Assembly (NCBI RefSeq): GCF_034933565.1
Contig: NZ_JAYFNG010000006.1
Location: forward strand, 1-64,000
DNA: 64,000 bases
Direction of reading: 5' to 3'
Origin: Raineyella sp034933565
Lineage (GTDB): Bacteria > Actinomycetota > Actinomycetes > Propionibacteriales > Propionibacteriaceae
The notes beneath the pieces were generated by a model. The model was not told where the DNA came from, did not search any database, and saw only the letters and a list, made by a program, of their open reading frames with translations. Shown here one piece after another: positions 8,890-17,401 of the stretch. The translations under genes and the position numbers were made by a program. Each line of letters opens with the position of its first letter. The first letter of the stretch is position 1.

Positions 8890-8910
8890 ACGTAGGGGTA
8901 TCACCTACGT
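8890..8910. promoter_or_regulatory. Inverted repeat, probable TetR operator
   Basis: ACGTAGG and CCTACGT form perfect 7-base arms around a 7-base spacer. The site lies between the TetR stop and the MMPL start, ahead of the transporter it probably controls. Length and symmetry are usual for a TetR dimer site. Confidence 0.5.
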
Positions 8911-8925
8911 CGGAGATTGTGAAGA

Positions 8926-9501
8926 TCAGAGGCCGGATCTGAGCTTGGCGAAGACTTCTTCCACGAAGTCTTCGAGCGATGTTCCGGAACAGGGTTCCGC
9001 CACATCGATGAAGGCGATCAATGCGCCGTACGCTGCCCCGACCATGATGGGCACCGTCCACTTCGACGTGGCGTCACCTGCCTGTTCCGTCACCACCGCC
9101 TGGGCGGTCCGCCGGATCTCGCCGTGCAGGTTCTCGACAAACGGCCTCAATGCCGGATATTTTCTGGCAAGGTCCCGAAGGCCGACGAGAAGATCCAGCA
9201 TTCCGCCCGAGAGCTGGTGGAGCGCCAGACGTCGGACCCATTCCAGCAGAGGAGTTTCCGGCGGAACGGTCGGCATCGAATCGATTCCGTCCCGGAGTTG
9301 CTCGATCGCGAGAGCGGTGACCGCTTCTTCTTTGCATGAAAAATAGTTCGCGAAAGTTCGCCGAGAGACACCGACGGTGTTCACAACGTCATCGATGGTG
9401 AACCCGTCGAGACCACGTTCCGCGGTGAGATCGAAGGCAACCTTTGCGAGGGCGTGTGCTGTCTGCTTACGTTTCTGGTCCCTCAAGCCGCCTTCCACCA
9501 T
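8926..9501 (-). CDS. TetR-family transcriptional regulator
   Basis: TetR repressor of 191 residues. The N-terminal helix-turn-helix (about 15-60) reads GFTIDDVVNTVGVSRRTFAN, followed by the usual YF and a Lys/Glu stretch. The remaining helical domain would bind an inducer; an MftR-like C-terminal form is possible. It precedes the MMPL exporter on the same strand, 64 bases away, with a 21-base inverted repeat in the gap. This is the common arrangement in which a local TetR protein represses an exporter until a substrate is present. The substrate is unknown. Confidence 0.88.
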   Translation of the reverse strand: MVEGGLRDQKRKQTAHALAKVAFDLTAERGLDGFTIDDVVNTVGVSRRTFANYFSCKEEAVTALAIEQLRDGIDSMPTVPPETPLLEWVRRLALHQLSGGMLDLLVGLRDLARKYPALRPFVENLHGEIRRTAQAVVTEQAGDATSKWTVPIMVGAAYGALIAFIDVAEPCSGTSLEDFVEEVFAKLRSGL

Positions 9502-9648
9502 GCCGGAACCCTAGCAGCAAAATTGCCGGTTGGGCAAGATTGCTCAATCGGCATCGACCTCTGGGGGATGTTGTGGTGTCGGTACGCCACCGCCACCGTG
9601 ATGCCCGGACGTGTGGTCATCGGCGCGGTTCCGCGGTCTACTGCAGGT

Positions 9649-12381
9649 ATGGAGCGTGAGCAGCCACCCTCCCCCGGCGCCGACCAGGTCGATCCGCGAT
9701 GCTCCGTGGACCGGCTCCTGCGTGACCTGCGCTCGTCGCGCCGAGGGTTGACCGGCCGGGAGGCCGAACGGCGCCAGGTCGTGTACGGGCCGAACGTGCT
9801 GGCGCGACGCGGGGGTCGGGAGTGGCCCAGGCAGGTGCTCCGGCAGCTCGCTCAGCCGCTGGCGCTGCTGTTGTGGGTCGCCGCCGCGCTCAGCTACGTC
9901 ACCGGGTCCGGCGCGCTGGCCGGCGCCATCGTGGCGGTGATCCTCCTGAACGCCGGCTTCGCCCTCCTGCAGGAACGCCATGCGGAACGCGCGGTCGAGG
10001 CACTCGCGGCCTATCTGCCGCTCACGGCCAGGGTGATCAGGGACGGTCAGGAGAGCGAGCTGGACGCCCGGTCGCTGGTGCCGGGCGATGTCATCGTCGT
10101 ACGTGAAGGGGACCGGGTCTGCGCCGATGCGCGGCTGCTCGCCGGATCGGTCGAGATGGACATGTCCACGCTCACCGGCGAGTCGCTGCCGGTGCTGCGG
10201 AGTCCGGAGGCCGGCTCACTGGGGGAACGACTGCTGGAGGCCTCCGACATGGTCTTCAGCGGGACCAGCTGTACGGCAGGTGACGCGACGGCGGTCGTCT
10301 TCGCCACCGGGATGCACACGGAGCTGGGCAGGATCGCGGCCCTGTCTCAGCGCACCGGGCACGAGAGCAGTCCGCTGGAGCGACAGGTGACCCGCGTGAC
10401 GCGGGTGATCGCCCTCGTGGCGGTCGCCATGGGGGTGGCCTTCATCCCCGTCGGGACGCTGCTGGCCGGGCTGCCGCTGGCCGACACGCTGAAGTTCGCG
10501 ATCGGGCTGCTGGTGGCCAACGTCCCTGAGGGACTCCTGCCCACCATCACCCTCGCCCTTGCCGTGGGGGTCCGGGTCCTGGCCCGCGAGGGCGCGCTGG
10601 TGAAGCGCATCTCGGCCGTCGAGACGCTCGGCTCGACGAGCGTGATCTGCACGGACAAGACCGGGACGCTGACCATGAACCGGATGCGGGCCGTGACGCT
10701 GTGGACCCCGGACGGCGGCCCGGTCGCGCTCGACGGTGCGGTCCCGACGGCCGTGGCGGGATCGGGCGCGGCGCGGCTGGCGATCGCGGCGGTCGCGTGC
10801 AACAACGCGCAGATCGCACCCGACGGGACCGAGACCGGGGACGCCACCGAGCTCGCGTTCCTCCACGCCGCTGCCTCACTGGGGAGGCCGAGCGACCCCG
10901 CGACGTACGTCCGGGTCCAGCAGTTCCACTTCGACCCCGGACTGCGCCGGATGTCGACCGTTGACGACAGCGGCGGGCAGCGCTGGCTGCACTGCAAGGG
11001 GGCCCCGGAGGAACTGCTCCGGATCTGTACGGCGATGGCTGCCCCTGACGGGGGCTCGCGGCCACTCACCGACGCTGACCGGACCCGTGTGCTGGCGATG
11101 GTCGACGACTGGGCCGAGCACGGCCTGCGGGTCCTGGCGGTGGCCGAGCGACGCCTTCCGGAGGGCGAGATCGACGAGCTGACCAGGTCACAGGCCGAGC
11201 AGGGTCTCACCCTGCTCGGCCTCCTGGCGCTGCTCGACCCGCCTCGCCCGGCGGTCGCCGACGCCGTGACGCGGTGTCACACAGCGGGGATCCGCCTGAT
11301 CGTCGTCACCGGGGACCACGGTCTGACGGCCCGCGGGATCGCGGCCCGGGTGGGGATCGGCGGCGACGACGTACGGATCGTGACCGGCGCCGAGCTGGAC
11401 CACATGCCGGAGGCCGAGCTCGACGACCTCCTGGCGACCGAGCGGGAGATCATCTTCGCGCGCAGTTCACCGGAGGCCAAGCTGCGCATCGCCGACGCCC
11501 TGCGCAGCCTCGGCCACGTGGTCGCGATGACCGGGGACGGCGTGAACGACGCCCCCGCGCTGCGCCGGGCCGACATCGGCGTCGCGATGGGGCGCTCCGG
11601 GACCGACGTCGCGCGCGAGGCCGCCGACATGGTCCTCACCGACGACGACTTCGCCACGATCGTGAGCGCCGTCCGTTCGGGGCGGCAGGTCTACGACAAC
11701 GTCCGCAAGTTCATCGTGTACATCTTCGCCCATGCCACACCGGAGGTCGTGCCGTTCCTCCTGTACGCGGTGGCCGGCGGCGGGATCCCGCTGCCCCTGA
11801 CGGTGATGCAGATCCTCGCCGTGGACCTGGGCACCGAGACGCTGCCCGCCCTGGCCCTCGGCCGGGAACCCGAGGAACCAGGAACGATGGAACGCCCACC
11901 GCGCAAGCGCGGTCAGAACGTGATCGACGGGCCCATGCTCGCCCGCGCCTGGGGCCTCCTCGGGGGCGTGTCGGCCGTCCTCGTCGTCGGCGCGTTCCTG
12001 ACGACCCTCGTGGCGGGCGGGTGGACCTACGGCGCCGACACGAGCACCGGTTCCCTCCACGACGTGTGGGTGCAGGCCACCACGATGTCGTTCCTGGGGA
12101 TCGTCGCCTGCCAGATCGGGACGGCCTTCGCGGCGCGGACCCAGACCGCATCGCTGCACCGGATCGGCATCGCCACCAACCGGCTCCTGCTGTGGGGCAT
12201 CGCCTTCGAGATCGCCTTCTCGGCGGCCATCGTCTACATCCCACCGCTCCAGGAGGTGTTCGGGACGGCAGCCCCGGAGCCGCGGCAGCTTCTCCTTCTG
12301 CTGCCCTACCCGTTCCTCGTCTGGGGAGTGGACGAGCTGGTGCGCTACGCCCGTCGCACACGACGCTCGGGGTCCTCCTGA
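9649..12381 (+). CDS. P2-type cation-transporting ATPase
   Basis: P-type ATPase of about 910 residues. Domains in order: N-terminal cation-ATPase domain; first helices; actuator domain with STLTGESLP; helix 4 with NVPEGLL; phosphorylation motif TDKTGTLT with Asp336; nucleotide domain with HCKGAPEELL; hinge GDGVNDAPALRRADIGVAMG; C-terminal helices with FAHATPEVVPFLLY. PEGL plus VKRISAVETLGSTS is the P2 pattern of Ca2+ and Na+/K+ pumps, not the CPC pattern of heavy-metal pumps. The ion is not fixed by the sequence. The frame is open upstream to 9454, but that part overlaps the TetR gene. I chose ATG 9649, although its ribosome site is weak and ATG 9601 is an alternative. It stands alone, downstream of a divergent regulator. 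Confidence 0.88.
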   Translation: MEREQPPSPGADQVDPRCSVDRLLRDLRSSRRGLTGREAERRQVVYGPNVLARRGGREWPRQVLRQLAQPLALLLWVAAALSYVTGSGALAGAIVAVILLNAGFALLQERHAERAVEALAAYLPLTARVIRDGQESELDARSLVPGDVIVVREGDRVCADARLLAGSVEMDMSTLTGESLPVLRSPEAGSLGERLLEASDMVFSGTSCTAGDATAVVFATGMHTELGRIAALSQRTGHESSPLERQVTRVTRVIALVAVAMGVAFIPVGTLLAGLPLADTLKFAIGLLVANVPEGLLPTITLALAVGVRVLAREGALVKRISAVETLGSTSVICTDKTGTLTMNRMRAVTLWTPDGGPVALDGAVPTAVAGSGAARLAIAAVACNNAQIAPDGTETGDATELAFLHAAASLGRPSDPATYVRVQQFHFDPGLRRMSTVDDSGGQRWLHCKGAPEELLRICTAMAAPDGGSRPLTDADRTRVLAMVDDWAEHGLRVLAVAERRLPEGEIDELTRSQAEQGLTLLGLLALLDPPRPAVADAVTRCHTAGIRLIVVTGDHGLTARGIAARVGIGGDDVRIVTGAELDHMPEAELDDLLATEREIIFARSSPEAKLRIADALRSLGHVVAMTGDGVNDAPALRRADIGVAMGRSGTDVAREAADMVLTDDDFATIVSAVRSGRQVYDNVRKFIVYIFAHATPEVVPFLLYAVAGGGIPLPLTVMQILAVDLGTETLPALALGREPEEPGTMERPPRKRGQNVIDGPMLARAWGLLGGVSAVLVVGAFLTTLVAGGWTYGADTSTGSLHDVWVQATTMSFLGIVACQIGTAFAARTQTASLHRIGIATNRLLLWGIAFEIAFSAAIVYIPPLQEVFGTAAPEPRQLLLLLPYPFLVWGVDELVRYARRTRRSGSS

Positions 12382-12493
12382 TCCGGCGGTGCGGACGGCC
12401 GTCGCCGACGTCGGTTCCTGACCGGCTGGTTTCGGGGTCCCAGGTCTCCTGACCCTGCTGCGGCGAGCCTTCGCCGACCCACCGTGGTGGCAG

Positions 12494-12573
12494 GTCCGGT
12501 AACTACAGACCCGTACGTGCGGGTGATGACTTTTGGGGGGGGATGTCATCGCCACACGTACGGGTCGACCGGA
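12494..12573. repeat. 80-base imperfect inverted repeat
   Basis: The left arm (12494-12530) and right arm (12545-12573) pair through GTCCGGT, ACCCGTACGTG and GATGAC, with one six-base insertion and a few mismatches. The loop holds TTTT and a run of eight G. A second small hairpin (CTTGGTC-ATGC-GACCAAG) follows directly at 12574-12591. It may terminate the ATPase transcript or be a small palindromic element. Apart from a 29-base tandem repeat (12703-12760), the gap between 12382 and 12827 shows no gene. Confidence 0.55.
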
Positions 12574-12702
12574 CTTGGTCATGCGACCAAGAGGGGCGGC
12601 GACATCATGTCATGCCTGACCGGCCCGCTTCAATGCGGGACGGGACGGTGCGACCAACATCACAGGCGCCGGAGCGTGATCGGTGGCTTCTGCCCACTGA
12701 AG

Positions 12703-12760
12703 GTCAGGTCAGAGGTCGCGGTGGACCGACTGTCAGGCCAGAGGTCGCGGCGGGCGTACA
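12703..12760. repeat. Two tandem copies of a 29-base repeat
   Basis: Copies starting at 12703 and 12732 share GTCAGGYCAGAGGTCGCGGY. They lie about 70 bases before the BioQ-like boxes of the biotin operon. No function is evident. Confidence 0.5.
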
Positions 12761-12827
12761 GCCGGTCGGACAGCAGGGTGGAGGCGGCCGGGAGCGCCGG
12801 ACATGCCGGATCCCCGGCACCGATCCC

Positions 12828-12858
12828 TGAACACTGTTCACCTACTGAACGGTGTACA
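12828..12858 (+). promoter_or_regulatory. Two tandem BioQ-like biotin operator boxes
   Basis: TGAAC-ACT-GTTCA at 12828-12840 is a perfect 13-base palindrome around one central base. TGAAC-GGT-GTACA at 12846-12858 repeats the pattern 18 bases further on. Both match the TGAAC-N3-G half-site layout described for the TetR-type biotin repressor BioQ of corynebacteria and mycobacteria. A -10-like TACACT follows at 12879-12884, so a bound repressor would cover the promoter. BioQ itself is not in the window. Confidence 0.7.
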
Positions 12859-12917
12859 AGTCCGGGTCGTGACCCACCTACACTCTCGGTGTCCGTTCCA
12901 CGACCCAAGGACTCGAC

Positions 12918-13526
12918 GTGGCCAACAACCGCACCCCCGCCCGTGACCTCGCACTGATCGCCGTCTTCGCGGGCGTCACCGCTGCCCTCGGGCTCATCCC
13001 TCCGCTGTACGTCCCGCTGTCCCCCGCGCCGATCACGCTGCAGACGTTCGGGGTGATCCTGGCGGGCACCGTCCTGGGCGGCCGGCGCGCTCTCCTGTCC
13101 CAGTTGCTCTTCATCGCCCTGGTCGCCCTCGGCCTGCCGTTGCTGGCCGGCGGCCGCGGTGGCATCGGGGTCTTCCTCGGCCCGACGGCCGGCTTCCTGG
13201 TCGGCTTCGTGGTCTGTGCCGGCGTCATCGGCTGGGCGACCTGGCGCAAGGGTGCGCCGTACTCGATCGTCTGGGGTCTGGTCATCAACATCCTCGGTGG
13301 CATGGTGCTGATGTACGCCCTCGGCATCGCCGGCATGATGGTCATCGCGCACCTCTCCCTCACGGCCGCGCTGCTGGCGAACCTGCCCTATCTGATCGGC
13401 GATCTGATCAAGGTCATCGCCGCGACGCTGATCGCCAAGGGCGTCCACGCCGCCTACCCCGGCCTGCTGCCGTGGCGTGGCGCGAGCGCGGAGCCCGCCG
13501 AGGCGGCCCACGACGTACGGGCCTGA
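12918..13526 (+). CDS. bioY: Biotin-binding ECF transporter S component BioY
   Basis: Membrane substrate-binding subunit of the energy-coupling-factor biotin importer, 202 residues, six predicted helices. It shows the family pattern: LYVPLSPAPITLQTFGVILA at about 32-50, a GGRRALLSQ loop, and GRGGIGVFLGPTAGFLVGF, typical of BioY. The GTG start at 12918 follows AAGGA. It is the first gene of an operon with a thiolase-like gene, bioM and bioN. Two BioQ-like boxes precede it, so expression is probably repressed when biotin is plentiful. Confidence 0.95.
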   Translation: MANNRTPARDLALIAVFAGVTAALGLIPPLYVPLSPAPITLQTFGVILAGTVLGGRRALLSQLLFIALVALGLPLLAGGRGGIGVFLGPTAGFLVGFVVCAGVIGWATWRKGAPYSIVWGLVINILGGMVLMYALGIAGMMVIAHLSLTAALLANLPYLIGDLIKVIAATLIAKGVHAAYPGLLPWRGASAEPAEAAHDVRA

Positions 13527-13596
13527 GCCCGACACCGGACGATAGGGTGCTGTCTGCGGGGCCGTCCCGTCCCCTTGTCATGCCCTGGAGGATGCA

Positions 13597-14598
13597 GTGA
13601 TCAACAACGCGGTCATCATCGATGCCGTTCGTACGCCGCTGGCCCACAACGGCGGGCCGCTCGCGCCGTACACCTCCGTCGCCGTGCTCGCGCCCCTGCT
13701 CGGACGGCTGTACGAGGCCTGCCCGCAGCCCGACCTGTTGCGTGACGTCGTCATCGGGCACGCCCACGGCCTGGTGGGTCTGGGGCGCGACGCCCTCCGA
13801 CTGGCCGGCGCGCCGCTCGAGGTGCCCGCCATGTCGGTGGAGCGGGGCCGCGCCTCGGGGCTCTCCGCGATCGACTACGCGGCCGACAAGCTGGTCTCGG
13901 TCAACACCCCCGGCTACATGATCGCCGGCGGCGTCGAGTCCGGCTCGCAGGCGAACGCCCCGGTGAACCCGGCGATGGCCGATGCCGCCCACGCGCTGGC
14001 CGAGGAGTTCCGTGTCACCCGGGAGCAGCGCCGTGCCTACGCCGAACGCTCCCGCGCCCGGGCCGCCGCCTCCGCCGACAAGGGCCTGTTCGACCAGGAG
14101 ATCGTGCCCGTCGGCGATGTCACCACCGACGATCTCAGCTGGGAGGACGCCGATCCGTCGGTGATCGACGACGGTGCCGCCGCGGTGCTGATGATCGACG
14201 GCGCCACCCACCGCCGGCTGCGCCGGCCCGGTCTGCGGGTCACCGCCAGCGCGACGTTCGGCTGCGACCCCGCCCGGGTCGGCTGGAGCATCGTGCCGGC
14301 GATCGAGAAGGTGCTCTACGCCACCCGGCTGAAGCTGGAGCAGTTCGACGTGATCGAGTTCGACGAGGCGTTCGCCTCCAATGTGCTGGTCGCCTGCACC
14401 GCCCTGCGCGTCGACCCCGAACGGGTCTGCCGTCAGGGCGGGTCGATCGCCTTCGGGCATCCCTGGGGCGCGTCCGGCGCGGTCGTGATGACCCGCCTCT
14501 TCACCCAGCTCGTCCGCCAGGGGCAGGGCCGCTTCGGCCTCGCCGCCGTCTCCGCCGGATCCGGCCAGGGCATCGCCATGGTGGTCGAACGGTGCTGA
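13597..14598 (+). CDS. Thiolase-fold protein lacking both catalytic cysteines
   Basis: Thiolase-superfamily protein of 333 residues, shorter than the usual 390 or so of acetyl-CoA acetyltransferases. The fold is clear: N-terminal VIIDAVRTPL, middle GGVESGSQA and the DEAF and GHPWGASG motifs. The active site is not intact. The acylated Cys of the first half is Arg85 (VERGRASGL), the Asn of NEAF is Asp256 (IEFDEAF), and the second Cys near the C-terminus is Ser319 (AVSAGSGQG); only His288 of GHP remains. It therefore cannot work as a classical thiolase. It lies between bioY and bioM, overlaps bioM by seven bases and starts at GTG 13597 after GGAGGA. A thiolase-like gene beside a BioY gene is also known in Bacillus subtilis (yhfUTS). 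A role in biotin or a biotin precursor is inferred. Confidence 0.85.
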   Translation: MINNAVIIDAVRTPLAHNGGPLAPYTSVAVLAPLLGRLYEACPQPDLLRDVVIGHAHGLVGLGRDALRLAGAPLEVPAMSVERGRASGLSAIDYAADKLVSVNTPGYMIAGGVESGSQANAPVNPAMADAAHALAEEFRVTREQRRAYAERSRARAAASADKGLFDQEIVPVGDVTTDDLSWEDADPSVIDDGAAAVLMIDGATHRRLRRPGLRVTASATFGCDPARVGWSIVPAIEKVLYATRLKLEQFDVIEFDEAFASNVLVACTALRVDPERVCRQGGSIAFGHPWGASGAVVMTRLFTQLVRQGQGRFGLAAVSAGSGQGIAMVVERC

Positions 14599-15284
14599 TC
14601 GAGGCCGACCACGTCACCCACACGTACGGGGAGGGCCCCGCTGCCCGTACGGTCCTGACGGACCTGTCGGTGCGACTGGAGGAACCCCGGGTGGGCGTGG
14701 TCGGTCACAACGGATCGGGCAAATCGACCTTCGCCCGGATGGTGAACGGCCTGATCGTGCCGTCCCGGGGCAGGATCCTGGTCGACGGCCGCGACACCGC
14801 CGGCCAGGCCAAGGAGATCCGCAGGCATGTCGGGTTCCTGTTCACCGACCCGGACAACCAGATCATCATGCCGACGGTGGCCGAGGACGTCGCCTTCGGG
14901 CTGCGCCGCAGCAAGCTCCCCCGCGAGGAGATCGACCGCCGGGTCGGGGAGCTGCTGGACCGGTTCGGGCTGTCGGGACACGCCGACCACCCGGCCCACC
15001 TGCTCTCCGGTGGCCAGAAGCAGCTGCTGGCGCTGGCATCGGTCCTGGTCACCCGGCCGGACATCCTGGTGATGGACGAGCCGACCACCCTGCTGGACCT
15101 GCGCAACGCCCGGATCATCGGCGAGGTCGTCGCCGGGCTCGACCAGCAGGTGCTGCTGGTCACCCACCACCTGCACCTGCTGGAGACCTTCGACCGGGTG
15201 CTCGTCTTCGACGGCGGGCGCCTGGTGGCCGACGACTCCCCCGCCCCCGCGCTGGCGTACTACCAGGAGCTGATGGCGGTTTGA
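14592..15284 (+). CDS. bioM: Biotin ECF transporter ATPase BioM
   Basis: ATP-binding subunit (EcfA-like) of the biotin importer, 230 residues, cytoplasmic face of the membrane. Walker A is GHNGSGKST, the Q-loop lies in FTDPDNQI, the ABC signature is LSGGQKQ, Walker B is ILVMDEP, and the switch His is in VTHHLH. GTG 14592 overlaps the thiolase-like gene and its stop overlaps bioN, so translation is coupled. A dedicated ATPase next to bioY and bioN marks a group I ECF system rather than one sharing a common energising module. Confidence 0.93.
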   Translation: MLIEADHVTHTYGEGPAARTVLTDLSVRLEEPRVGVVGHNGSGKSTFARMVNGLIVPSRGRILVDGRDTAGQAKEIRRHVGFLFTDPDNQIIMPTVAEDVAFGLRRSKLPREEIDRRVGELLDRFGLSGHADHPAHLLSGGQKQLLALASVLVTRPDILVMDEPTTLLDLRNARIIGEVVAGLDQQVLLVTHHLHLLETFDRVLVFDGGRLVADDSPAPALAYYQELMAV

Positions 15285-15892
15285 TGCAGTCCACCCTCGG
15301 CCTGTACCGGCCCGGCAGCAGTCTGCTGCACCGGGCCCCGGCCGGCCTGAAGCTCCTCGCCCTGGTCGTCCTCGGTGCCTCGTCGGTCCTGCTCACCCAC
15401 TGGTGGCTCGTCCTCGCCCTGCTGGGCGTGCTGCTCGGGGCGTACGGACTGGCCGGCATCGGTCCCCGGGTGATCGTCAAGCAGATCCGCCCGATGCTGT
15501 GGCTGCTCTCGTTCACCGCCGTCTACCACGTGTGGGCCGCGACGTGGCAGCGCGCGGTGGTGGTGACGTTCACCATCGTGCTGCTGGTGCTCGCCGCCGC
15601 GCTGGTCACCCTGACCACCCCGACGTCCGCGCTGATCGACGCGGTGGTGCGGGTGGTCGGGCCGCTGCGACGCTTCGGCGTGGACCCGGACCGGGTCGGG
15701 CTGATGCTCACCCTCGGCATCCGCTGCGTCCCGCTGGTCGCCGACCTCGCCGCCCAGGTCCGTGAGGCCCAGCTGGCCCGCGGTGCGGGGACCAGCTGGA
15801 AGGCCTTCGCGGTGCCGCTGATCGTCCGCGCCCTGCGGGAGGCCGATGCGATGGGCGAGGCCCTGGTGGCCCGCGGCGTCGACGACGACTGA
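15284..15892 (+). CDS. bioN: Biotin ECF transporter transmembrane T component BioN
   Basis: Membrane coupling subunit (EcfT-like), 202 residues. Hydrophobic helices fill about 20-120, followed by the cytoplasmic coupling helices. These carry the two Ala-Arg-Gly motifs of the family, in EAQLARGAG and EALVARGVDD, which dock into the ATPase. The ATG at 15284 shares one base with the bioM stop (TGATG). It completes a bioY-X-bioM-bioN operon. Confidence 0.92.
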   Translation: MQSTLGLYRPGSSLLHRAPAGLKLLALVVLGASSVLLTHWWLVLALLGVLLGAYGLAGIGPRVIVKQIRPMLWLLSFTAVYHVWAATWQRAVVVTFTIVLLVLAAALVTLTTPTSALIDAVVRVVGPLRRFGVDPDRVGLMLTLGIRCVPLVADLAAQVREAQLARGAGTSWKAFAVPLIVRALREADAMGEALVARGVDDD

Positions 15893-15957
15893 CGTCCCTG
15901 CAGGTTCCCCAGCCGCGACGCGTGCCTTCCCGACCGGTCCGTACGGCCCTCGCGGGA

Positions 15958-16014
15958 GCGCTTCGCCGCGCCTCTCAGCTGCGCTTCGCGTGCGCCTCTC
16001 AGGAGCGCTTCGCG
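15958..16014. repeat. Short tandem repeat between bioN and der
   Basis: Two and a half copies of a roughly 22-base unit starting GCGCTTCGC and ending GCGCCTCTCAG lie between the convergent bioN and der genes. The last partial copy runs into the 3' end of der. It may contribute to transcript ends on both sides. Confidence 0.5.
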
Positions 16015-17321
16015 CGGGGCCGCACCTCCACCTGCACCGGGGTGCCGCGGAAGCCGAAGTCCTCCCGCAGCCGCCGCTCCACGAAGCGGACGTAGCCGGC
16101 GTCGAGGTCACCGGTGGTGAACAGGACGAAGGTCGGCGGACCGGCCTGGGCCTGGGTGCCGAAGAGGATCCGCGGCTGCTTGCCGCCGCGCAGCGGGTGC
16201 GGGTGGGCGGCGACGAGCCGGCCGAGGAACGCGTTGAGCTTGCCGGTCGACACTCGGGTCTCCCAGCCTTCGAGCGCGGTGTCGATCGCCGCCCGCAGCT
16301 TGACGACGTTGCGGCCGGTGAGGGCCGAGATGTTGACGTGGTCGGCCCACTGGAACTGCACCAGGTCGCGTTCGATCTCGCGGTCCAGGTAGCGACGCCG
16401 CTCCTCGTCGGTGAGGTCCCACTTGTTGAAGGCGATCACCAGGGCGCGTCCGGCGTCCTCCACCATCGACAGGATCCGCAGGTCCTGCTCGGAGACCTCC
16501 TCCGAGGCGTCGATCACCGCCACGCACACCTCGGCCCGCTCGATCGCCGTGGCCGTCCGCAGCGAGGCGTAGTACTCGTGGCCGGATGCCTCCTTGACCC
16601 GCTTGCGCAGGCCCGCCGTGTCGATGAACCGGTAGACCTCCCCGCCGACCTCGACGAGCTCGTCGACCGGGTCGACGGTCGTACCGGAGATGTCCGAGAC
16701 GACCGAACGCTGGGCGCCGACCAGCCGGTTGAGCAGGGACGACTTGCCGACGTTCGGCTTGCCGACGATGGCGACCCGTCGCGGCCCGCCCACCGGCTCC
16801 TCGGCCACCGCGGAGGTCTGCGGCAGCACCTCGACGATCGCGTCGAGCAGGTCACCGGTGCCGCGACCGTGGATGGCCGACACCGGCCACGGCTGGCCGA
16901 GACCGAGGTTCCACATCGAGGCGGCCTCCGCCTCGGTGCGCTGGTCGTCCACCTTGTTCGCGGCGAGCACGACCGGCTTGCGCGACCTGCGCAGCACGTT
17001 CACCACTGCCTGGTCCTCGTCGAGGGTGCCGACGGTTGCGTCGACGACCAGCACCACGGCGTCGGCGGCGTTGATCGCCAGCTCGGCCTGCTCGGCGATC
17101 CGGGCGGCCAGCCCCTTGGCGTCGGAGGCCCAGCCGCCGGTGTCGACGACGACGAAGTCGCGCCCGTTCCAGGTGGCGTCGTACGAGATGCGGTCGCGGG
17201 TGACCCCGGGAACGTCCTGGACCACGGCCTCGCGCCGGCCGATGATGCGGTTCACCAGCGTCGACTTGCCGACATTGGGGCGTCCGACGATGGCGACGAC
17301 GGGCTTCTGGGTCTCGGTCAC
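15999..17321 (-). CDS. der: Ribosome-assembly GTPase Der (EngA)
   Basis: Double-GTPase needed for maturation of the large ribosomal subunit, about 440 residues. Domain 1 has GRPNVGKST and DTGGW; domain 2 has GKPNVGKSS and DTAGL; each has an NKxD-type motif (NKVD, NKWD). A KH-like domain occupies the C-terminal 110 residues and ends in a basic tail. The frame opens with GTG 17327, directly next to TAGGCT. I prefer GTG 17321, six bases after this -10-like hexamer, as a leaderless start. It is the last gene of the cmk-plsC-der group. Confidence 0.95.
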   Translation of the reverse strand: MTETQKPVVAIVGRPNVGKSTLVNRIIGRREAVVQDVPGVTRDRISYDATWNGRDFVVVDTGGWASDAKGLAARIAEQAELAINAADAVVLVVDATVGTLDEDQAVVNVLRRSRKPVVLAANKVDDQRTEAEAASMWNLGLGQPWPVSAIHGRGTGDLLDAIVEVLPQTSAVAEEPVGGPRRVAIVGKPNVGKSSLLNRLVGAQRSVVSDISGTTVDPVDELVEVGGEVYRFIDTAGLRKRVKEASGHEYYASLRTATAIERAEVCVAVIDASEEVSEQDLRILSMVEDAGRALVIAFNKWDLTDEERRRYLDREIERDLVQFQWADHVNISALTGRNVVKLRAAIDTALEGWETRVSTGKLNAFLGRLVAAHPHPLRGGKQPRILFGTQAQAGPPTFVLFTTGDLDAGYVRFVERRLREDFGFRGTPVQVEVRPRAKRS

Positions 17322-17401
17322 CGACACAGCCTAGTGCAGGGCCGCACCGATCCGCGCCTGGCCGGGTGCCCGGCCGGGCTCATCCCGGACGTGTCCCGGG
17401 C

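Noticed and set aside
9454..9648. In-frame N-terminal extension of the P-type ATPase
   Set aside because: The first part overlaps the TetR gene on the other strand and has no ribosome site or family similarity.
12484..12957. Plus-strand frame through the ATPase-bioY gap
   Set aside because: It runs through the inverted repeat and BioQ boxes, overlaps the bioY start and has no protein-like motif.
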